The notes beneath the pieces were generated by a model. That model was not told the DNA's origin and did no database searches. It worked only from the letters and a program-made list of their open reading frames with translations. Shown here piece by piece: positions 1-9,060 of a stretch of 64,000 nucleotides of DNA. The position numbers and the translations under genes are program-made. The stretch covers positions 442,323 through 506,322 of the forward strand of contig JACJYC010000005.1 of NCBI GenBank assembly GCA_020636325.1, in the 5' to 3' direction. The stretch's first letter is position 1. Each line of letters opens with the position of its first letter. The DNA comes from Lewinellaceae bacterium. Its GTDB lineage: Bacteria; Bacteroidota; Bacteroidia; Chitinophagales; Saprospiraceae.

Positions 1-39
1 GCAGGCGGCGGCGCCGGGGTCGTAAGATTCTCATTTACC

Positions 40-1578
40 ATGAATAAATATCTATTCCTTTTGGCCCTGATCCTATTGCTGGTGAATAGCCTGGCCGGGC
101 AGGAAAAAAGAGGTTTTCAGTGGATTATTGGTTATGATAGTTCATCATTAGACTCCATTGGCGAAGCTATTCTTTTAAATTTCAATGAAAAACCTGTCAG
201 CATTTCTAAAATAACCTCTGTAGATAATTTCCACATGGAAGGCTCCAACACCAGCATATGCGACAAGGAAGGCAACCTGTTGTTTTACTCCAACGGTTGC
301 CTGGTGGTCAACGCAGCCGGCGAGGTGATGGAGAACGGCGACACCATCAACCCCGGCTTTCTGCAGGATTATTTTTGTCCCTATGGTGGCAGCCCCATCA
401 GACAGGGCGCGGTTGCCGTTCCTTCGCCTGAACATGAATCCCTTTACTATCTGTTTAATCTTGACATGGATACGCCTTATGAAGTGATAAAAGACGACTC
501 TACAGGCGTTATAGACACTTTCGGATTTTCGGCCATAGCGCCTCAAAGGCTTTATTATCAGTTAATCGATATGAGCCTGAACGACGGCCTGGGCGCCGTG
601 GTTGCCAAGAACCAAATCGCCGTTCAGGATACCTTTGCAAGAGGCAATATACAGGCCGTAAGACATGCCAACGGCAGAGACTGGTGGATCGTAGTTCCCA
701 AATCTCATTCCAACTGCTATTTCCTCGTTCTTATCACGCCCGACGGCATTCAGCCGCCTCAACTCAGGTGCTCCGGCCATATTTGGAGTGATGACGACTC
801 CGGAGCGCAAGCTGTTTTTTCTCCCGACCTTGAAAAGTATATCCGATTCAATGCCTGGAACGGCCTGAATATCTTTAATTTCGATAATTCAACCGGAGAT
901 CTTTCAAACCCGGTACAAATTTTATTCCCCAACGACACCATCAATTATATTGCCGGTGTGGCCGTATCGCCCAATTCCAGGTTTTTGTATGTATGCGCCA
1001 GAAAAAGAGTATACCAGTTTGACCTGACCGCTGATCATATCGAGTCGAGCAAAATCCAGGTGGCCGAATGGGACGGGACCTACAATCCTTACGCCACCAT
1101 TTTTTATCTGGCGGCATTGGCGCCCGATGGGAAAATTTATATCTCAAGTACAAGCAGTACTTTCAATCTTCACGTCATTGAAAATCCGGACAGTATGGGA
1201 TTAGCCTGCAACCTGATTCAACACGGCGTAACCTTGCCTTCTTATAATTTTGCTACCATCCCGAATATACCCCACTACTGCCGATCTGAAGAAGAATGTG
1301 AGGTATTGATCAACTCAACCTATAAAGCTGTCGAGGAACCTTTGATTATTATCTATCCCAACCCGGCAAAGGATAAGATTTGGATAGATTTTCCTGATTT
1401 GGGATCAAAGTCATACAGCCTGGATATTTACGATCTGACAGGAAGACATATCCTTAATACTAAAATCACAAGCCCGCTAAGCCCCGTGGACATTTCAATG
1501 CTTCCTTCGGGTGCTTTTTTCTATTTTATCAAAGGGATGCAGACCACTTCTACCGGGAAAATTGTCATCACCCATTAA
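40..1578 (+). CDS. T9SS-sorted exported beta-propeller-like protein
   Basis: The 512-residue product begins with a signal peptide (MNKYLFLLALILLLVNSLAG) and ends with a T9SS type A sorting domain: the PNPAKD motif lies near residue 440 and is followed by short beta strands closing on GKIVITH. The middle contains repeated blocks of the type SPDLEKYIRFNAW, SPNSRFLYVCARK and APDGKIYIS, which look like blades of a beta propeller. No catalytic motif is visible. The protein should cross the outer membrane through the type IX machinery and be anchored to the surface or released. It is followed 13 bases later by another T9SS cargo gene on the same strand, so the two are probably cotranscribed. The exact role is unknown. 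Confidence 0.85.
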   Translation: MNKYLFLLALILLLVNSLAGQEKRGFQWIIGYDSSSLDSIGEAILLNFNEKPVSISKITSVDNFHMEGSNTSICDKEGNLLFYSNGCLVVNAAGEVMENGDTINPGFLQDYFCPYGGSPIRQGAVAVPSPEHESLYYLFNLDMDTPYEVIKDDSTGVIDTFGFSAIAPQRLYYQLIDMSLNDGLGAVVAKNQIAVQDTFARGNIQAVRHANGRDWWIVVPKSHSNCYFLVLITPDGIQPPQLRCSGHIWSDDDSGAQAVFSPDLEKYIRFNAWNGLNIFNFDNSTGDLSNPVQILFPNDTINYIAGVAVSPNSRFLYVCARKRVYQFDLTADHIESSKIQVAEWDGTYNPYATIFYLAALAPDGKIYISSTSSTFNLHVIENPDSMGLACNLIQHGVTLPSYNFATIPNIPHYCRSEEECEVLINSTYKAVEEPLIIIYPNPAKDKIWIDFPDLGSKSYSLDIYDLTGRHILNTKITSPLSPVDISMLPSGAFFYFIKGMQTTSTGKIVITH

Positions 1579-1591
1579 AAACCCATTGACC

Positions 1592-2509
1592 ATGCGCTTT
1601 CTTTTTGCATTTGCCGCCTTACTGCTTTGTTTTCCCTTTGACTCCGAAGCCCAGGGCCAGGAATGGGCGCCGCTGCATGCAGCCTTTGTTTTCGAGGGGT
1701 ATGACTCCCTATCGGAAATACCTGTACAAGATTTTTACATTGTGGGAAGTGATACGCTGATGGACGGCACTACCTGCCGAAGTGTTTTCAAATATTACCC
1801 ATCCAATCAGGCACCGATGTTTTTTACTTATGCGCAAAACGACTCCGTCTTCATTCGGGGACTGGACAAGGATGACGATACTTTCTATCTCTGGATGGAT
1901 TTCAGCGCCCAGCCGGGCGATACGCTCACCCTGGGCGCGCCGGTCCGATCCTGGTTCCCGGCAGAAACTTACAGGGTTGTGGTGGACAATATTGAGACGA
2001 TTGTGGTTGGAGAAACCGAAAGTCCTTTTCAGTTCAATATCACTACGAGGAGATTTAATCTGCAACCGCTGGACGGGTACACCTTTTTTCCGGAAAACCG
2101 GTATGTGGAAGTACTAGGCAGTACGGAAAACCTGATCCCGTACCCGCCTGAACTGGCGCCGTTCATACACACGGAATTCAACTGTTACAACGGGAGTTCA
2201 TACGCCGTTTCCATCACCGAGGATCCAGTTTGTTTTGCTTTTTTTGATAAAACGGATGACCTGCTGGCCACGTCGGCAGCCGTCTTTTCTCCGAATCCTT
2301 TTCGTGACCGGCTGACGGTGGAGTTGGCAGAATCCCTGGATTCACCCCGGTTTATCGTTTTTGACGCTACGGGCAAAGCGGTCCGGTCAGGGGCGTTGCA
2401 GTTCCCGCAGACCGAGCTTGATCTGTCGGGATTGCCGGCCGGCGCGTATGGGTTCCGGATCGCTTCCAAAGACAGAATCGGGTATTGGAAGCTGATCAAA
2501 ATTCCTTAA
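1592..2509 (+). CDS. T9SS-sorted exported protein, unknown function
   Basis: I place the start at the ATG that gives MRFLFAFAALLLCFPFDSEA, a clean signal peptide. An in-frame ATG lies further upstream, but it would overlap the preceding gene by more than 60 bases and would put the signal sequence inside the protein. The product has 305 residues. The last 75 residues (FSPNPFRDRLTVEL to YWKLIKIP) form a T9SS type A sorting domain. The central part is beta-rich, with no motif I recognise. The gene follows the preceding T9SS cargo gene by 13 bases and converges with the amidase gene, leaving only 4 bases between the two stop codons. Confidence 0.82.
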   Translation: MRFLFAFAALLLCFPFDSEAQGQEWAPLHAAFVFEGYDSLSEIPVQDFYIVGSDTLMDGTTCRSVFKYYPSNQAPMFFTYAQNDSVFIRGLDKDDDTFYLWMDFSAQPGDTLTLGAPVRSWFPAETYRVVVDNIETIVVGETESPFQFNITTRRFNLQPLDGYTFFPENRYVEVLGSTENLIPYPPELAPFIHTEFNCYNGSSYAVSITEDPVCFAFFDKTDDLLATSAAVFSPNPFRDRLTVELAESLDSPRFIVFDATGKAVRSGALQFPQTELDLSGLPAGAYGFRIASKDRIGYWKLIKIP

Positions 2510-2513
2510 ATAA

Positions 2514-4553
2514 CTACTCCATCATAAACCGCACATAATCCAGCATCCCCGCAAAGATCTTCTCCGCCATCTGCCGCCTGAATTCGGGGTCGGCGAGCTT
2601 TTCCTCGTCTTCGGCCTGGCTCAGGAAGGCCTGCTCCACCAGGATCGACGGGCGTGAATCGATCCGGGTGACGGTATAGTTGAACGCCCCGACAACCCCG
2701 TAGTCCTTCAGCGGCAATTCCCGCACATGGCGGTACATGATTTTGGCAAAATCCGCCCAGAACGGGTTGTGGTAATAGGTGCTGACGCCGGACGTACCCA
2801 GGTAGTTGGCGCCGCCGCCCGAATTGGCGTGGATGCTGACGTGGATATGGGCGCCTGAATTTTCGACATCATTGCGCTTGTCCGACAGCAGCATGTACCG
2901 GTCGGTGTCGCGGATCTGCACCACCCCTACCCCATGCGCGCGGCAGATCTTTTCCAGTTCCAGCGCCGTAGCCAGATTGACGTCCTTTTCCAGCAATCCG
3001 GACAACCCGACGGCGCCGAAGTTGCTTCCTCCATGCCCCGCTTCGATGGAGACCACCAGTCCCTTGACCTCCCCGTCCGGCAGAATCTCGACGGCCGGCG
3101 GGTGTTTGATCCGCAATTCAAGGTTTGAGCCGTTCCTGACCAGGTCGTAACCCCAGATTTTCGGGGTTTTCAGATAGACGTAAAGCTCGTAGGTATCGGG
3201 CGTGGTTTGTTCCCACTTGAGGTTTTCGATCACCCGAAGCCCGTCGCGGTGAACCATCCAGGTACTCGACGTTTTGACGCCGTACAGCGCGATGCGGATG
3301 CGTTTTTGTTCCACCTCCGGGTAAACGGCGTAAGCCACCGGTTCGGGATACGGAATGGACACGACGTCCGCCTGCCCGTTACCGGATGCACGTGCGGTCG
3401 TGATATAATAACCGGGGCGCACCGTACCGGTCGGCAGCAGGCTCACGTTGTCGCGATGGATGAAGCCGTTTTCATGCCGGTTGAGCCGGATGCGGTAGTA
3501 TTCCCCGACCAGCCCGTCGGATTGCAGCACCACGCCGGGATTGTATTCTTCGATGATCGGCGGCCCCAACCGGATAGGCCCCAGGTTGTACGACAGGATC
3601 GATTTGGGCTTTTCCACCAGCACCAACGGGAATTTGCTTTCGTTTTGAATGGTGATTCCCGCTTTGAAGGGCATTTTGAGCGGCTTCACTTTGGATGAAG
3701 TTTCGGCGGGCTCCAATACGGCAGTTAACTGAACCGGCTTATCCTCTTGCAAGTCATTCAGGTGCAGGTCGGTTTCATACACGCTGTAATCTTTGAAGTC
3801 CTTGCGGGAACAGGCCAGGTGTTTTTTGCCGGGTTGAACCCGGATGCCGCCCTTTTGCCCTTTCGAACCGGTGAAACGGAGCCTGATCACATCGCCTGAC
3901 AACAAAACCTGGTTTTCGGCCGGCTCCATCGCGGATTCATCGATCCAAAGCGGGAATGCGGGCCGGTCCAGGTCCTTTTTAACGTACACGATTCTCCGTT
4001 CATAAGACGCACGATTGCCGTCGGGGCCGAGCACCTCCGCGCGCACCCTGTTGGTGCCTTCGTTCAGGGCAATTTCCCGGAAGAAAATGCCCGTCCGGTA
4101 CATTTTCACCGAATCGCCGTTGATGGCAGCCTTGCCCGGGTAAACGCTCTTGCAAAGCAGGTTCAGTCTGGGTTGATAGGTCGTATCCGGCACCCGGCTC
4201 CTGAACTCCAGCCAGGGCCATTCGCGCTGAACTTCCCCATCCGCGTTGACAGCATAGCGATAAGGCAGTTTCCAGTCGGCGGTTGGCAATGACCAGGTCC
4301 GTCCACCCGCTTCAAAGTGCAACGTATCCGGCAAACCGGCCGTTTCCCAGCGGATCCAGCCCTGGCCGTCCGGTGAAAGCGAATGCCCGCCCGGGTTAAT
4401 CACAACGGATGCTCCGCCGGCTACGGGTATTTTCAATTCTACCGGCTCGGTTGAAGCCGGCAATGCAAGGGGCACCCCGTTTAGCTGTTTTTTAGGCGTT
4501 GCACACCCGGCAAACAGCATCAGCAGAACCGAAAAACCACCTATTTTTTTCAT
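2514..4553 (-). CDS. N-acetylmuramoyl-L-alanine amidase lipoprotein (Amidase_3)
   Basis: The 679-residue product starts MKKIGGFSVLLMLFAGCAT, a lipoprotein signal with its lipobox cysteine at position 17. An upstream in-frame ATG would add 41 residues before this signal and is rejected. The last 180 residues form an Amidase_3 domain that cuts the amide bond between muramic acid and the stem peptide. Its zinc and catalytic positions are visible: H507 (EAGHGG), E522 (LLEKDVNL), H575 (SIHANS) and E640 (VEQAFLS). The first 480 residues are beta-rich and probably contact the wall or envelope; they make the protein about three times longer than a minimal amidase. A cell-wall turnover role in the periplasm is inferred. 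The neighbour upstream is another lipoprotein hydrolase. Confidence 0.85.
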   Translation of the reverse strand: MKKIGGFSVLLMLFAGCATPKKQLNGVPLALPASTEPVELKIPVAGGASVVINPGGHSLSPDGQGWIRWETAGLPDTLHFEAGGRTWSLPTADWKLPYRYAVNADGEVQREWPWLEFRSRVPDTTYQPRLNLLCKSVYPGKAAINGDSVKMYRTGIFFREIALNEGTNRVRAEVLGPDGNRASYERRIVYVKKDLDRPAFPLWIDESAMEPAENQVLLSGDVIRLRFTGSKGQKGGIRVQPGKKHLACSRKDFKDYSVYETDLHLNDLQEDKPVQLTAVLEPAETSSKVKPLKMPFKAGITIQNESKFPLVLVEKPKSILSYNLGPIRLGPPIIEEYNPGVVLQSDGLVGEYYRIRLNRHENGFIHRDNVSLLPTGTVRPGYYITTARASGNGQADVVSIPYPEPVAYAVYPEVEQKRIRIALYGVKTSSTWMVHRDGLRVIENLKWEQTTPDTYELYVYLKTPKIWGYDLVRNGSNLELRIKHPPAVEILPDGEVKGLVVSIEAGHGGSNFGAVGLSGLLEKDVNLATALELEKICRAHGVGVVQIRDTDRYMLLSDKRNDVENSGAHIHVSIHANSGGGANYLGTSGVSTYYHNPFWADFAKIMYRHVRELPLKDYGVVGAFNYTVTRIDSRPSILVEQAFLSQAEDEEKLADPEFRRQMAEKIFAGMLDYVRFMME

Positions 4554-4654
4554 CTTTCTCAAAGTTAAATCAATCGTCCGCCGAGGGCTAAGCCCCGCAG
4601 CGGCTACCCTGCAAGTCCCCGACTTGCGCAACAAAACCCCGTCGGTTCCCCTCC

Positions 4655-4799
4655 AATCAACACATAAACAAATCAACTCATAAACGAATCAACCCCCGAC
4701 CGCCGAAGTCACGCCACGAACGTGCCGGAGAAGGTAAATCAACACATAAACAAATAAACGAATCAACACATCAACATATCAACGAATCAACAAATCAAC
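4655..4799. repeat. Octamer tandem array with embedded palindromic element
   Basis: Eight-base words of the form nnatcaac or nnataaac repeat five times at 4655-4693 and eight times at 4736-4799. Between the halves lies a GC-rich insert (about 4694-4735) that begins CCCGACCGCCGAAG and ends CCGGAGAAGGT. The array covers the stop codon and the last six codons of the neighbouring GHL10 gene. It accounts for most of the 225-base gap between that gene and the amidase gene; the remainder holds nothing I recognise. Confidence 0.85.
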
Positions 4800-6290
4800 C
4801 CCATTACTTTCATTCCCGCATCGATCCACCGCCGATACCCGCACCTGATTCAAAGGGACGGGACCCGCATTATCCACCCGCAAGCGATCCAGGTCCAGGT
4901 TTCGGTCCTGCCGGTTCAGGATGACGTAATCCCACCGTTCGCCGTATTGGTATCGGATGACCCAGTGGAATACGTCCTTTTCGTCGGGGTGGGTCCAGCT
5001 GACCTTGATCTTTTCGCCTTCCGGCACAGCGGTTGCGACCGGCGGTTTGGGCGCTTTTTTATCCAGCCAGGGGCTCGGCGGCACGAGGGCCTGCTTTTGA
5101 TAAGGGCCCGCGAGCAAGGCTTTCGACAGGTGGGCGTTGGTCACCAGCGGACCGATACTCCAGTGGACTACGCCCGGACTCACGGGTACGGCGCCGCGCG
5201 TGATCATGATCTGGTTGACGGTTTCGTTGACCTTGTCCGGCAAGGTATCCCGGCTGATGCGGATGCCCGGCCAGAGGTGGCGCTTTTTGGCATTTTCGCC
5301 GGCCCACCAACCCAGCAACACGGGATAGCTCTGCGGGATGCGGTTGATGGTCCAGTACAATTGAGGCGTAAAGTAGTCGATCCAGCCTTTGTTGAGCCAT
5401 AATTTGGCGTCGGCATAGAGCTTATCATACTGGTCGAAACCCTGGATGGAAGGCGGATTGCCGGGCCGCCAGATGCCGAAGGGGCTGAGCCCGAATTTCA
5501 CGTAGGGCTTCTCCGCCTTGATGGCTTTATACAGGTTGCGGATGAATGCATTAACGCTTTCCCGCCGCCAGTCGCCGCGCGACAATTTGCCGCCCTTTTG
5601 CCGGTATTCGGCCCAGCTGGCGTCGTCCGGAAAATCGTCGCCGTTGTTGTAGTCGGGATATGGATAGAAATAATCGTCAAAATGCACGCCGTCGATATCG
5701 TAGCGCCTGACGATGTCCATCACGACGGCCGTGGAATGATCGCGTGTTCCTTGTCTGGCCGGGTCGAGCCACCAATAACCGGTTTTCAGCGGCACCACCA
5801 GGTCGGGATGGGTCTTGACGATGGATTGATCCGAGACCGGGCCGCCGTCCTTGTGGTGTGCGCGGTAGGGGTTGAGCCAGACGTGGAGTTCCAGTCCGCG
5901 GTCGTGGGCCGCTTCCACCCAGAAGGCCAACGGGTCGTAGTAGGGCTCGGGCGCCTTACCTTGTTCGCCGGTGAGGTAGTACGACCACGGTTCGAGCTTG
6001 CTGTCATAAAGGGCGTCGCATTGAGGTCGCACCTGGAAGACGACGGCGTTGAAGTGGTTGGCCTGCAAGAGATCGAGGAGGGCGACGGCCTCGCGTTGCT
6101 GTTCTTCGACCGGGAGGCCGGGTTTGCTGGGCCAGTTGATGTTGGCCACCGTAGCCACCCAGGCTGCGCGGAATTCGGATTCCACCCGGGGCTCACCTGC
6201 CGCAACGGATAACTGCTTCGTCGGGGCGCATGCCTGGATCAGCATCAGGACGAGACCGGCCAACGACAATCGGTATGGCGTAAAGCGCAT
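4779..6290 (-). CDS. GHL10/DUF187-type glycoside hydrolase-like lipoprotein
   Basis: The start chosen gives MRFTPYRLSLAGLVLMLIQAC, a lipoprotein signal; the longer frame would add 21 residues in front of it. The 503-residue protein matches the GHL10 (formerly DUF187) pattern. It has FRAAWVATVANINWPSKPG near residue 40, ELHVWLNPYRAHH, DIDGVHFDDYFYPYPDY, FGLSPFGIWRPG and IDYFTPQLYWTI, all typical of the TIM barrel with acidic residues at strand ends. A fibronectin-like segment follows (residues about 415-500). Family members are thought to act on cell-wall or other glycans, though the substrate is uncertain. The last six residues (VDLLIR) are encoded by the tandem array, so the natural C-terminus has been remodelled by repeat DNA. 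It lies upstream of the amidase on the same strand. Confidence 0.85.
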   Translation of the reverse strand: MRFTPYRLSLAGLVLMLIQACAPTKQLSVAAGEPRVESEFRAAWVATVANINWPSKPGLPVEEQQREAVALLDLLQANHFNAVVFQVRPQCDALYDSKLEPWSYYLTGEQGKAPEPYYDPLAFWVEAAHDRGLELHVWLNPYRAHHKDGGPVSDQSIVKTHPDLVVPLKTGYWWLDPARQGTRDHSTAVVMDIVRRYDIDGVHFDDYFYPYPDYNNGDDFPDDASWAEYRQKGGKLSRGDWRRESVNAFIRNLYKAIKAEKPYVKFGLSPFGIWRPGNPPSIQGFDQYDKLYADAKLWLNKGWIDYFTPQLYWTINRIPQSYPVLLGWWAGENAKKRHLWPGIRISRDTLPDKVNETVNQIMITRGAVPVSPGVVHWSIGPLVTNAHLSKALLAGPYQKQALVPPSPWLDKKAPKPPVATAVPEGEKIKVSWTHPDEKDVFHWVIRYQYGERWDYVILNRQDRNLDLDRLRVDNAGPVPLNQVRVSAVDRCGNESNGVDLLIR

Positions 6291-6403
6291 GTTCAAGCTG
6301 GTTTTGCCGGTAAATTTATACAATAAAATTTCCAATGCACAAGGATTGATCAATATCAGGAATCCTTATGACCAAGGTCAGGAATAAACACCAGCAGGTC
6401 CGG

Positions 6404-6411
6404 TAACTTTG
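6404..6411 (+). promoter_or_regulatory. Possible -7 promoter element TAACTTTG
   Basis: TAACTTTG fits the Bacteroidota -7 consensus TAnnTTTG and lies 31 bases before the ATG of the membrane protein gene. I could not find a TTG at the right distance upstream, so this is only half of a promoter. Confidence 0.35.
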
Positions 6412-6442
6412 ACTGATGCCCACCAACTCAAAAGAGCAAACC

Positions 6443-7273
6443 ATGAACACAAAACTCATCCCGGCGTTCACCATCCCCCTGGCGGCGCTGGTCGTTTTTG
6501 CCGGCGTCACCGGTTTGGTTACACCCGGTTTTTACAGTGCGGAAACCCTGAACTGGGAAGCCCAGGGCATCGGTCAGGACCTGATCGACCTGTTCCTGAT
6601 CACGCCCGTGCTGATCCTTTCGGCCTGGATGGCCTGGCGCGGCAGCAAGGCGGGGTTGTTGCTTTGGGGCGGCGCACTCTTTTACCTGATCTATACTTTC
6701 GTCATCTACTGTTTTGCCGTACATTTCAACAGCTTGTTTCTGGTCTATTGCCTGATCCTGGGACTGTCTTTTTACGCTTTTTTATCTTTTCTGATCAGTT
6801 ATGCCGATGAGCCGGTGACCGGCTGGTTCAGCGGGCGGGCGCCGGTCGCGTTCACCGCCTGGTTCCTGATCGGCATCGCGGCGGTATTTTACCTGCTCTG
6901 GTTGTCGGAGGTGGTCCCCGCCATGCTGAGCAATCAAGCCCCTGACAGTCTGGTGCAAACGGGCCTGTTCACCAATCCGGTACACGTGCTCGACCTGTCG
7001 GTCTGTCTGCCGGGTCTGATCCTGACCGGAATATTGTTATTGAAAAATAAGCCGATGGGCCGACTGCTGGCGCCCGTAATGCTGACCTTTTGCATTTTGA
7101 TGGACATCACCATCGGCAGTCTGGTGGTGGTCATGAACCGGCACGGCATCGAAGGCGGCTGGTTTTTGACGGGGATCATGGGGGTATTGGCGATTGTGAG
7201 CCTGGTATTGCTGGTTCTGCATTTAAGGGCGTTGAAGTCTTCTGGCGGGGAACTATTAAGCCCGGCGTCTTGA
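6443..7273 (+). CDS. Polytopic membrane protein, unknown function
   Basis: The 276-residue product contains about seven hydrophobic segments, for example LIPAFTIPLAALVVFAGVTG, LIDLFLITPVLILSAWMAW, LLLWGGALFYLIYTFVIY and FLTGIMGVLAIVSLVLLVLH. No catalytic or transport signature is seen. I start at ATG 6443, which is preceded by AAAGAGC and places the first membrane span near the N-terminus. An in-frame ATG nine codons earlier adds only a short polar stretch. The gene is transcribed towards the broken AbiEii toxin gene and overlaps its degenerate 3' end by 18 bases, which supports the view that the tail of that ORF is not functional coding sequence. Confidence 0.75.
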   Translation: MNTKLIPAFTIPLAALVVFAGVTGLVTPGFYSAETLNWEAQGIGQDLIDLFLITPVLILSAWMAWRGSKAGLLLWGGALFYLIYTFVIYCFAVHFNSLFLVYCLILGLSFYAFLSFLISYADEPVTGWFSGRAPVAFTAWFLIGIAAVFYLLWLSEVVPAMLSNQAPDSLVQTGLFTNPVHVLDLSVCLPGLILTGILLLKNKPMGRLLAPVMLTFCILMDITIGSLVVVMNRHGIEGGWFLTGIMGVLAIVSLVLLVLHLRALKSSGGELLSPAS

Positions 7274-7705
7274 GGCATAAGGACAATCTTTGCTTACGGC
7301 CCTTTCGCGTAACAAAAAATGGACTTTTTCGATTTGTATTCGCAATACCAACGCCTTTCCCTTTGATTGAACTGCCCGGTACAGCGGTCCGTTAGGATCG
7401 CCATATCTGTAGCACCCCGGCAACGACGTATGCCACCGGCCTGTAGGGCCGGAATATGAAGATCTGCGACGCCGGTTGAAATCCGTTGTCAGATTGAAGT
7501 TATCAAAGTCCAGGTCTTCCGAGAATCGATTGTTGTTATGAATAATGCGAAGACAGGTCCCTCCTAGAAAAGAAAATTTTAATGCATAATTACTTTCAAA
7601 AAGGAGTTCCAATATTTTATATTGCAAGTATTCCCTTAGGAGAAATTCTCCGCGGTGTTGCAAATGGGCAGGATAATAAGTTTGGATTTCAGATAGCGAA
7701 AGCAT
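7256..7705 (-). pseudogene. Truncated AbiEii-type nucleotidyltransferase toxin
   Basis: The first 75 residues (about 7482-7705) look like the start of an AbiEii toxin: helices, then FLGGTCLRIIHNNNRFSEDLDFDNFNL, the nucleotidyltransferase GG(T) and SEDLDFD motifs. After TTDFN the reading frame enters unrelated, arginine-rich sequence (RRRRSSYSGPTGRW...) until a stop at residue 149. AbiEii proteins are normally 220-300 residues, so the C-terminal half is missing. The replacing DNA (about 7256-7481) contains a perfect palindrome at 7436-7452 (CCGGCC, 5-base loop, GGCCGG) and looks like an intergenic repeat. The antitoxin gene directly upstream is intact. The toxin is almost certainly inactive. 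Confidence 0.75.
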
Positions 7706-8321
7706 ATGCTTTAATAAATTTCATGAAGGAATCCGCTCTCGCCTGTAAAGCAGGTGAAGAAAAATGTCCCAGGTATCGTTCAAATACACGAAAGTCCAGT
7801 TTTTCCTTTATCTCCATCATATTCAACCGTAATTCAAAAAAATGATCCTCAGTGGCTAGGTGGGGGTTGAGATAAAGGAAATCAAGCAGCGCCTTTGCCG
7901 GATCCGCTATTCTTATTCGGAAATCGCCATATGTTTCCAGGTGATACCCCCAAAAAAGTTCCGGTTTTAGACTTCCATAAGAAAAAGCCCCAACAGGTGT
8001 AGAGAACCTGATTGTTTTAAGCGTTGATACGGATGTAACTGTAAAAACACCTTCCGGAATAAAATCATACCACCGCATAGCCGATTGAAGCGATACATAA
8101 GAAGGCTGGTATATCCGGTTGGCTATGAAGAAAATGTCGGAATCACTTTTCAAACGTCGGCTTGTAAATCGATAAAACCCGTTGCGAATCTTTTGTAAAT
8201 AACCTTTTTTCTGCCAGCGCGTCAAAGCATTGCGATCAAAACCAGGAAAAGCTTTTTCAATCTCCCTGGTAGAAATAACCGGCAGCCAGTCAAAAGTTTG
8301 TTGAAAACCCAAATAATCCAT
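7689..8321 (-). CDS. AbiEi-like antitoxin with N-terminal winged helix
   Basis: The 210-residue protein matches the AbiEi antitoxin layout: an N-terminal helix-turn-helix segment (STREIEKAFPGFDRNALTRWQKKGYLQKIRNGFYRF) followed by the conserved region IANRIYQPSYVSLQSAMRWYDFIPEG, then FRIRIADPAKALLDFLYLNP. In type IV AbiE systems such a protein represses its own operon and counters the nucleotidyltransferase toxin. The gene overlaps the toxin start by 17 bases, as usual for abiEi-abiEii. Because the toxin is truncated, the antitoxin may survive as an orphan regulator or neutralise related toxins elsewhere; this is inference. Confidence 0.8.
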   Translation of the reverse strand: MDYLGFQQTFDWLPVISTREIEKAFPGFDRNALTRWQKKGYLQKIRNGFYRFTSRRLKSDSDIFFIANRIYQPSYVSLQSAMRWYDFIPEGVFTVTSVSTLKTIRFSTPVGAFSYGSLKPELFWGYHLETYGDFRIRIADPAKALLDFLYLNPHLATEDHFFELRLNMMEIKEKLDFRVFERYLGHFSSPALQARADSFMKFIKAYAFAI

Positions 8322-8386
8322 TCATTTCTTTTATTCTACAAAAATAATGAATTATAGAAACGAATGCAAAATTCATTTGTTCGAGA

Positions 8387-9025
8387 TCAAAAATCATGCG
8401 GAATCGGGAACTTCCGGATCAACAACGCGGAATCCTGCACCAATTCCTCCCGGAACATCCCGTTCTGCCAGCCGAACAACGCTACGGATTCCGCGTAATG
8501 CTGCTGAGGGTCGTCGTCTTCCTCGTTCAGGGTCATCCAGTGATCGGATTGGCGGGTGACCATCCGTTTTTGGCCGTCGGGACCGGCGTATATCCAGCTT
8601 TTCAAGGTCACCTGCCCGCCGTCGCCGCCGTAAAAGGTAGCTACGGGGATCGCCGCTGTGACCCGTTTTTCCTGTTTATCGTACACGAGCAAGGATTTGT
8701 TGAGCCACCAACTGGCGACAATATCCGCGACCAGGGCATCCCTCCGGTCATCCAGCGGGAAACGGCCGTGCGGGGTGATCATCGTCCCGCCGACGTCCAT
8801 CATGTAGTCAATATCCTGGCGCAAAGTGTCCGGTACGGCGGCAAAAAAATCGGTAAGCGGAATGGTATCCAGGTCATCGCCGGGTTCATCGACGGCAAAG
8901 ATGAGGGTATCGGCGGGCTGGAGAGGCTGGAAGTGCCCGGCGAGTTGTTCAGCGGGGGTGGATTTCGGGGTGCAACCCAACAGTGAAATAGCAAGGCACA
9001 AGGCGAGTTTAAAAACAGCTTTCAT
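8387..9025 (-). CDS. Lipoprotein, unknown function
   Basis: The start chosen gives MKAVFKLALCLAISLLGCTPK, a lipoprotein signal with cysteine 18; a longer frame would place 13 residues before it and run into the PIN toxin gene. The 212-residue product has no domain I know. Its central region (LVADIVASWWLNKSLLVYDK, VATFYGGDGGQVTLKSWIYAG) is mixed alpha/beta and probably periplasmic. It lies between two toxin-antitoxin loci on the same strand. The PIN toxin stop is 35 bases upstream of this start, so read-through transcription is possible. Confidence 0.65.
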   Translation of the reverse strand: MKAVFKLALCLAISLLGCTPKSTPAEQLAGHFQPLQPADTLIFAVDEPGDDLDTIPLTDFFAAVPDTLRQDIDYMMDVGGTMITPHGRFPLDDRRDALVADIVASWWLNKSLLVYDKQEKRVTAAIPVATFYGGDGGQVTLKSWIYAGPDGQKRMVTRQSDHWMTLNEEDDDPQQHYAESVALFGWQNGMFREELVQDSALLIRKFPIPHDF

Positions 9026-9060
9026 AATTGGCTTTTGTTGCTGAATTCCAAAATTAAGAT

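Noticed and set aside
7436..7452. CCGGCC/GGCCGG palindrome as a terminator
   Set aside because: There is no T run on either side, and it lies inside the degenerate part of the toxin gene; it is reported as part of the inserted repeat instead.
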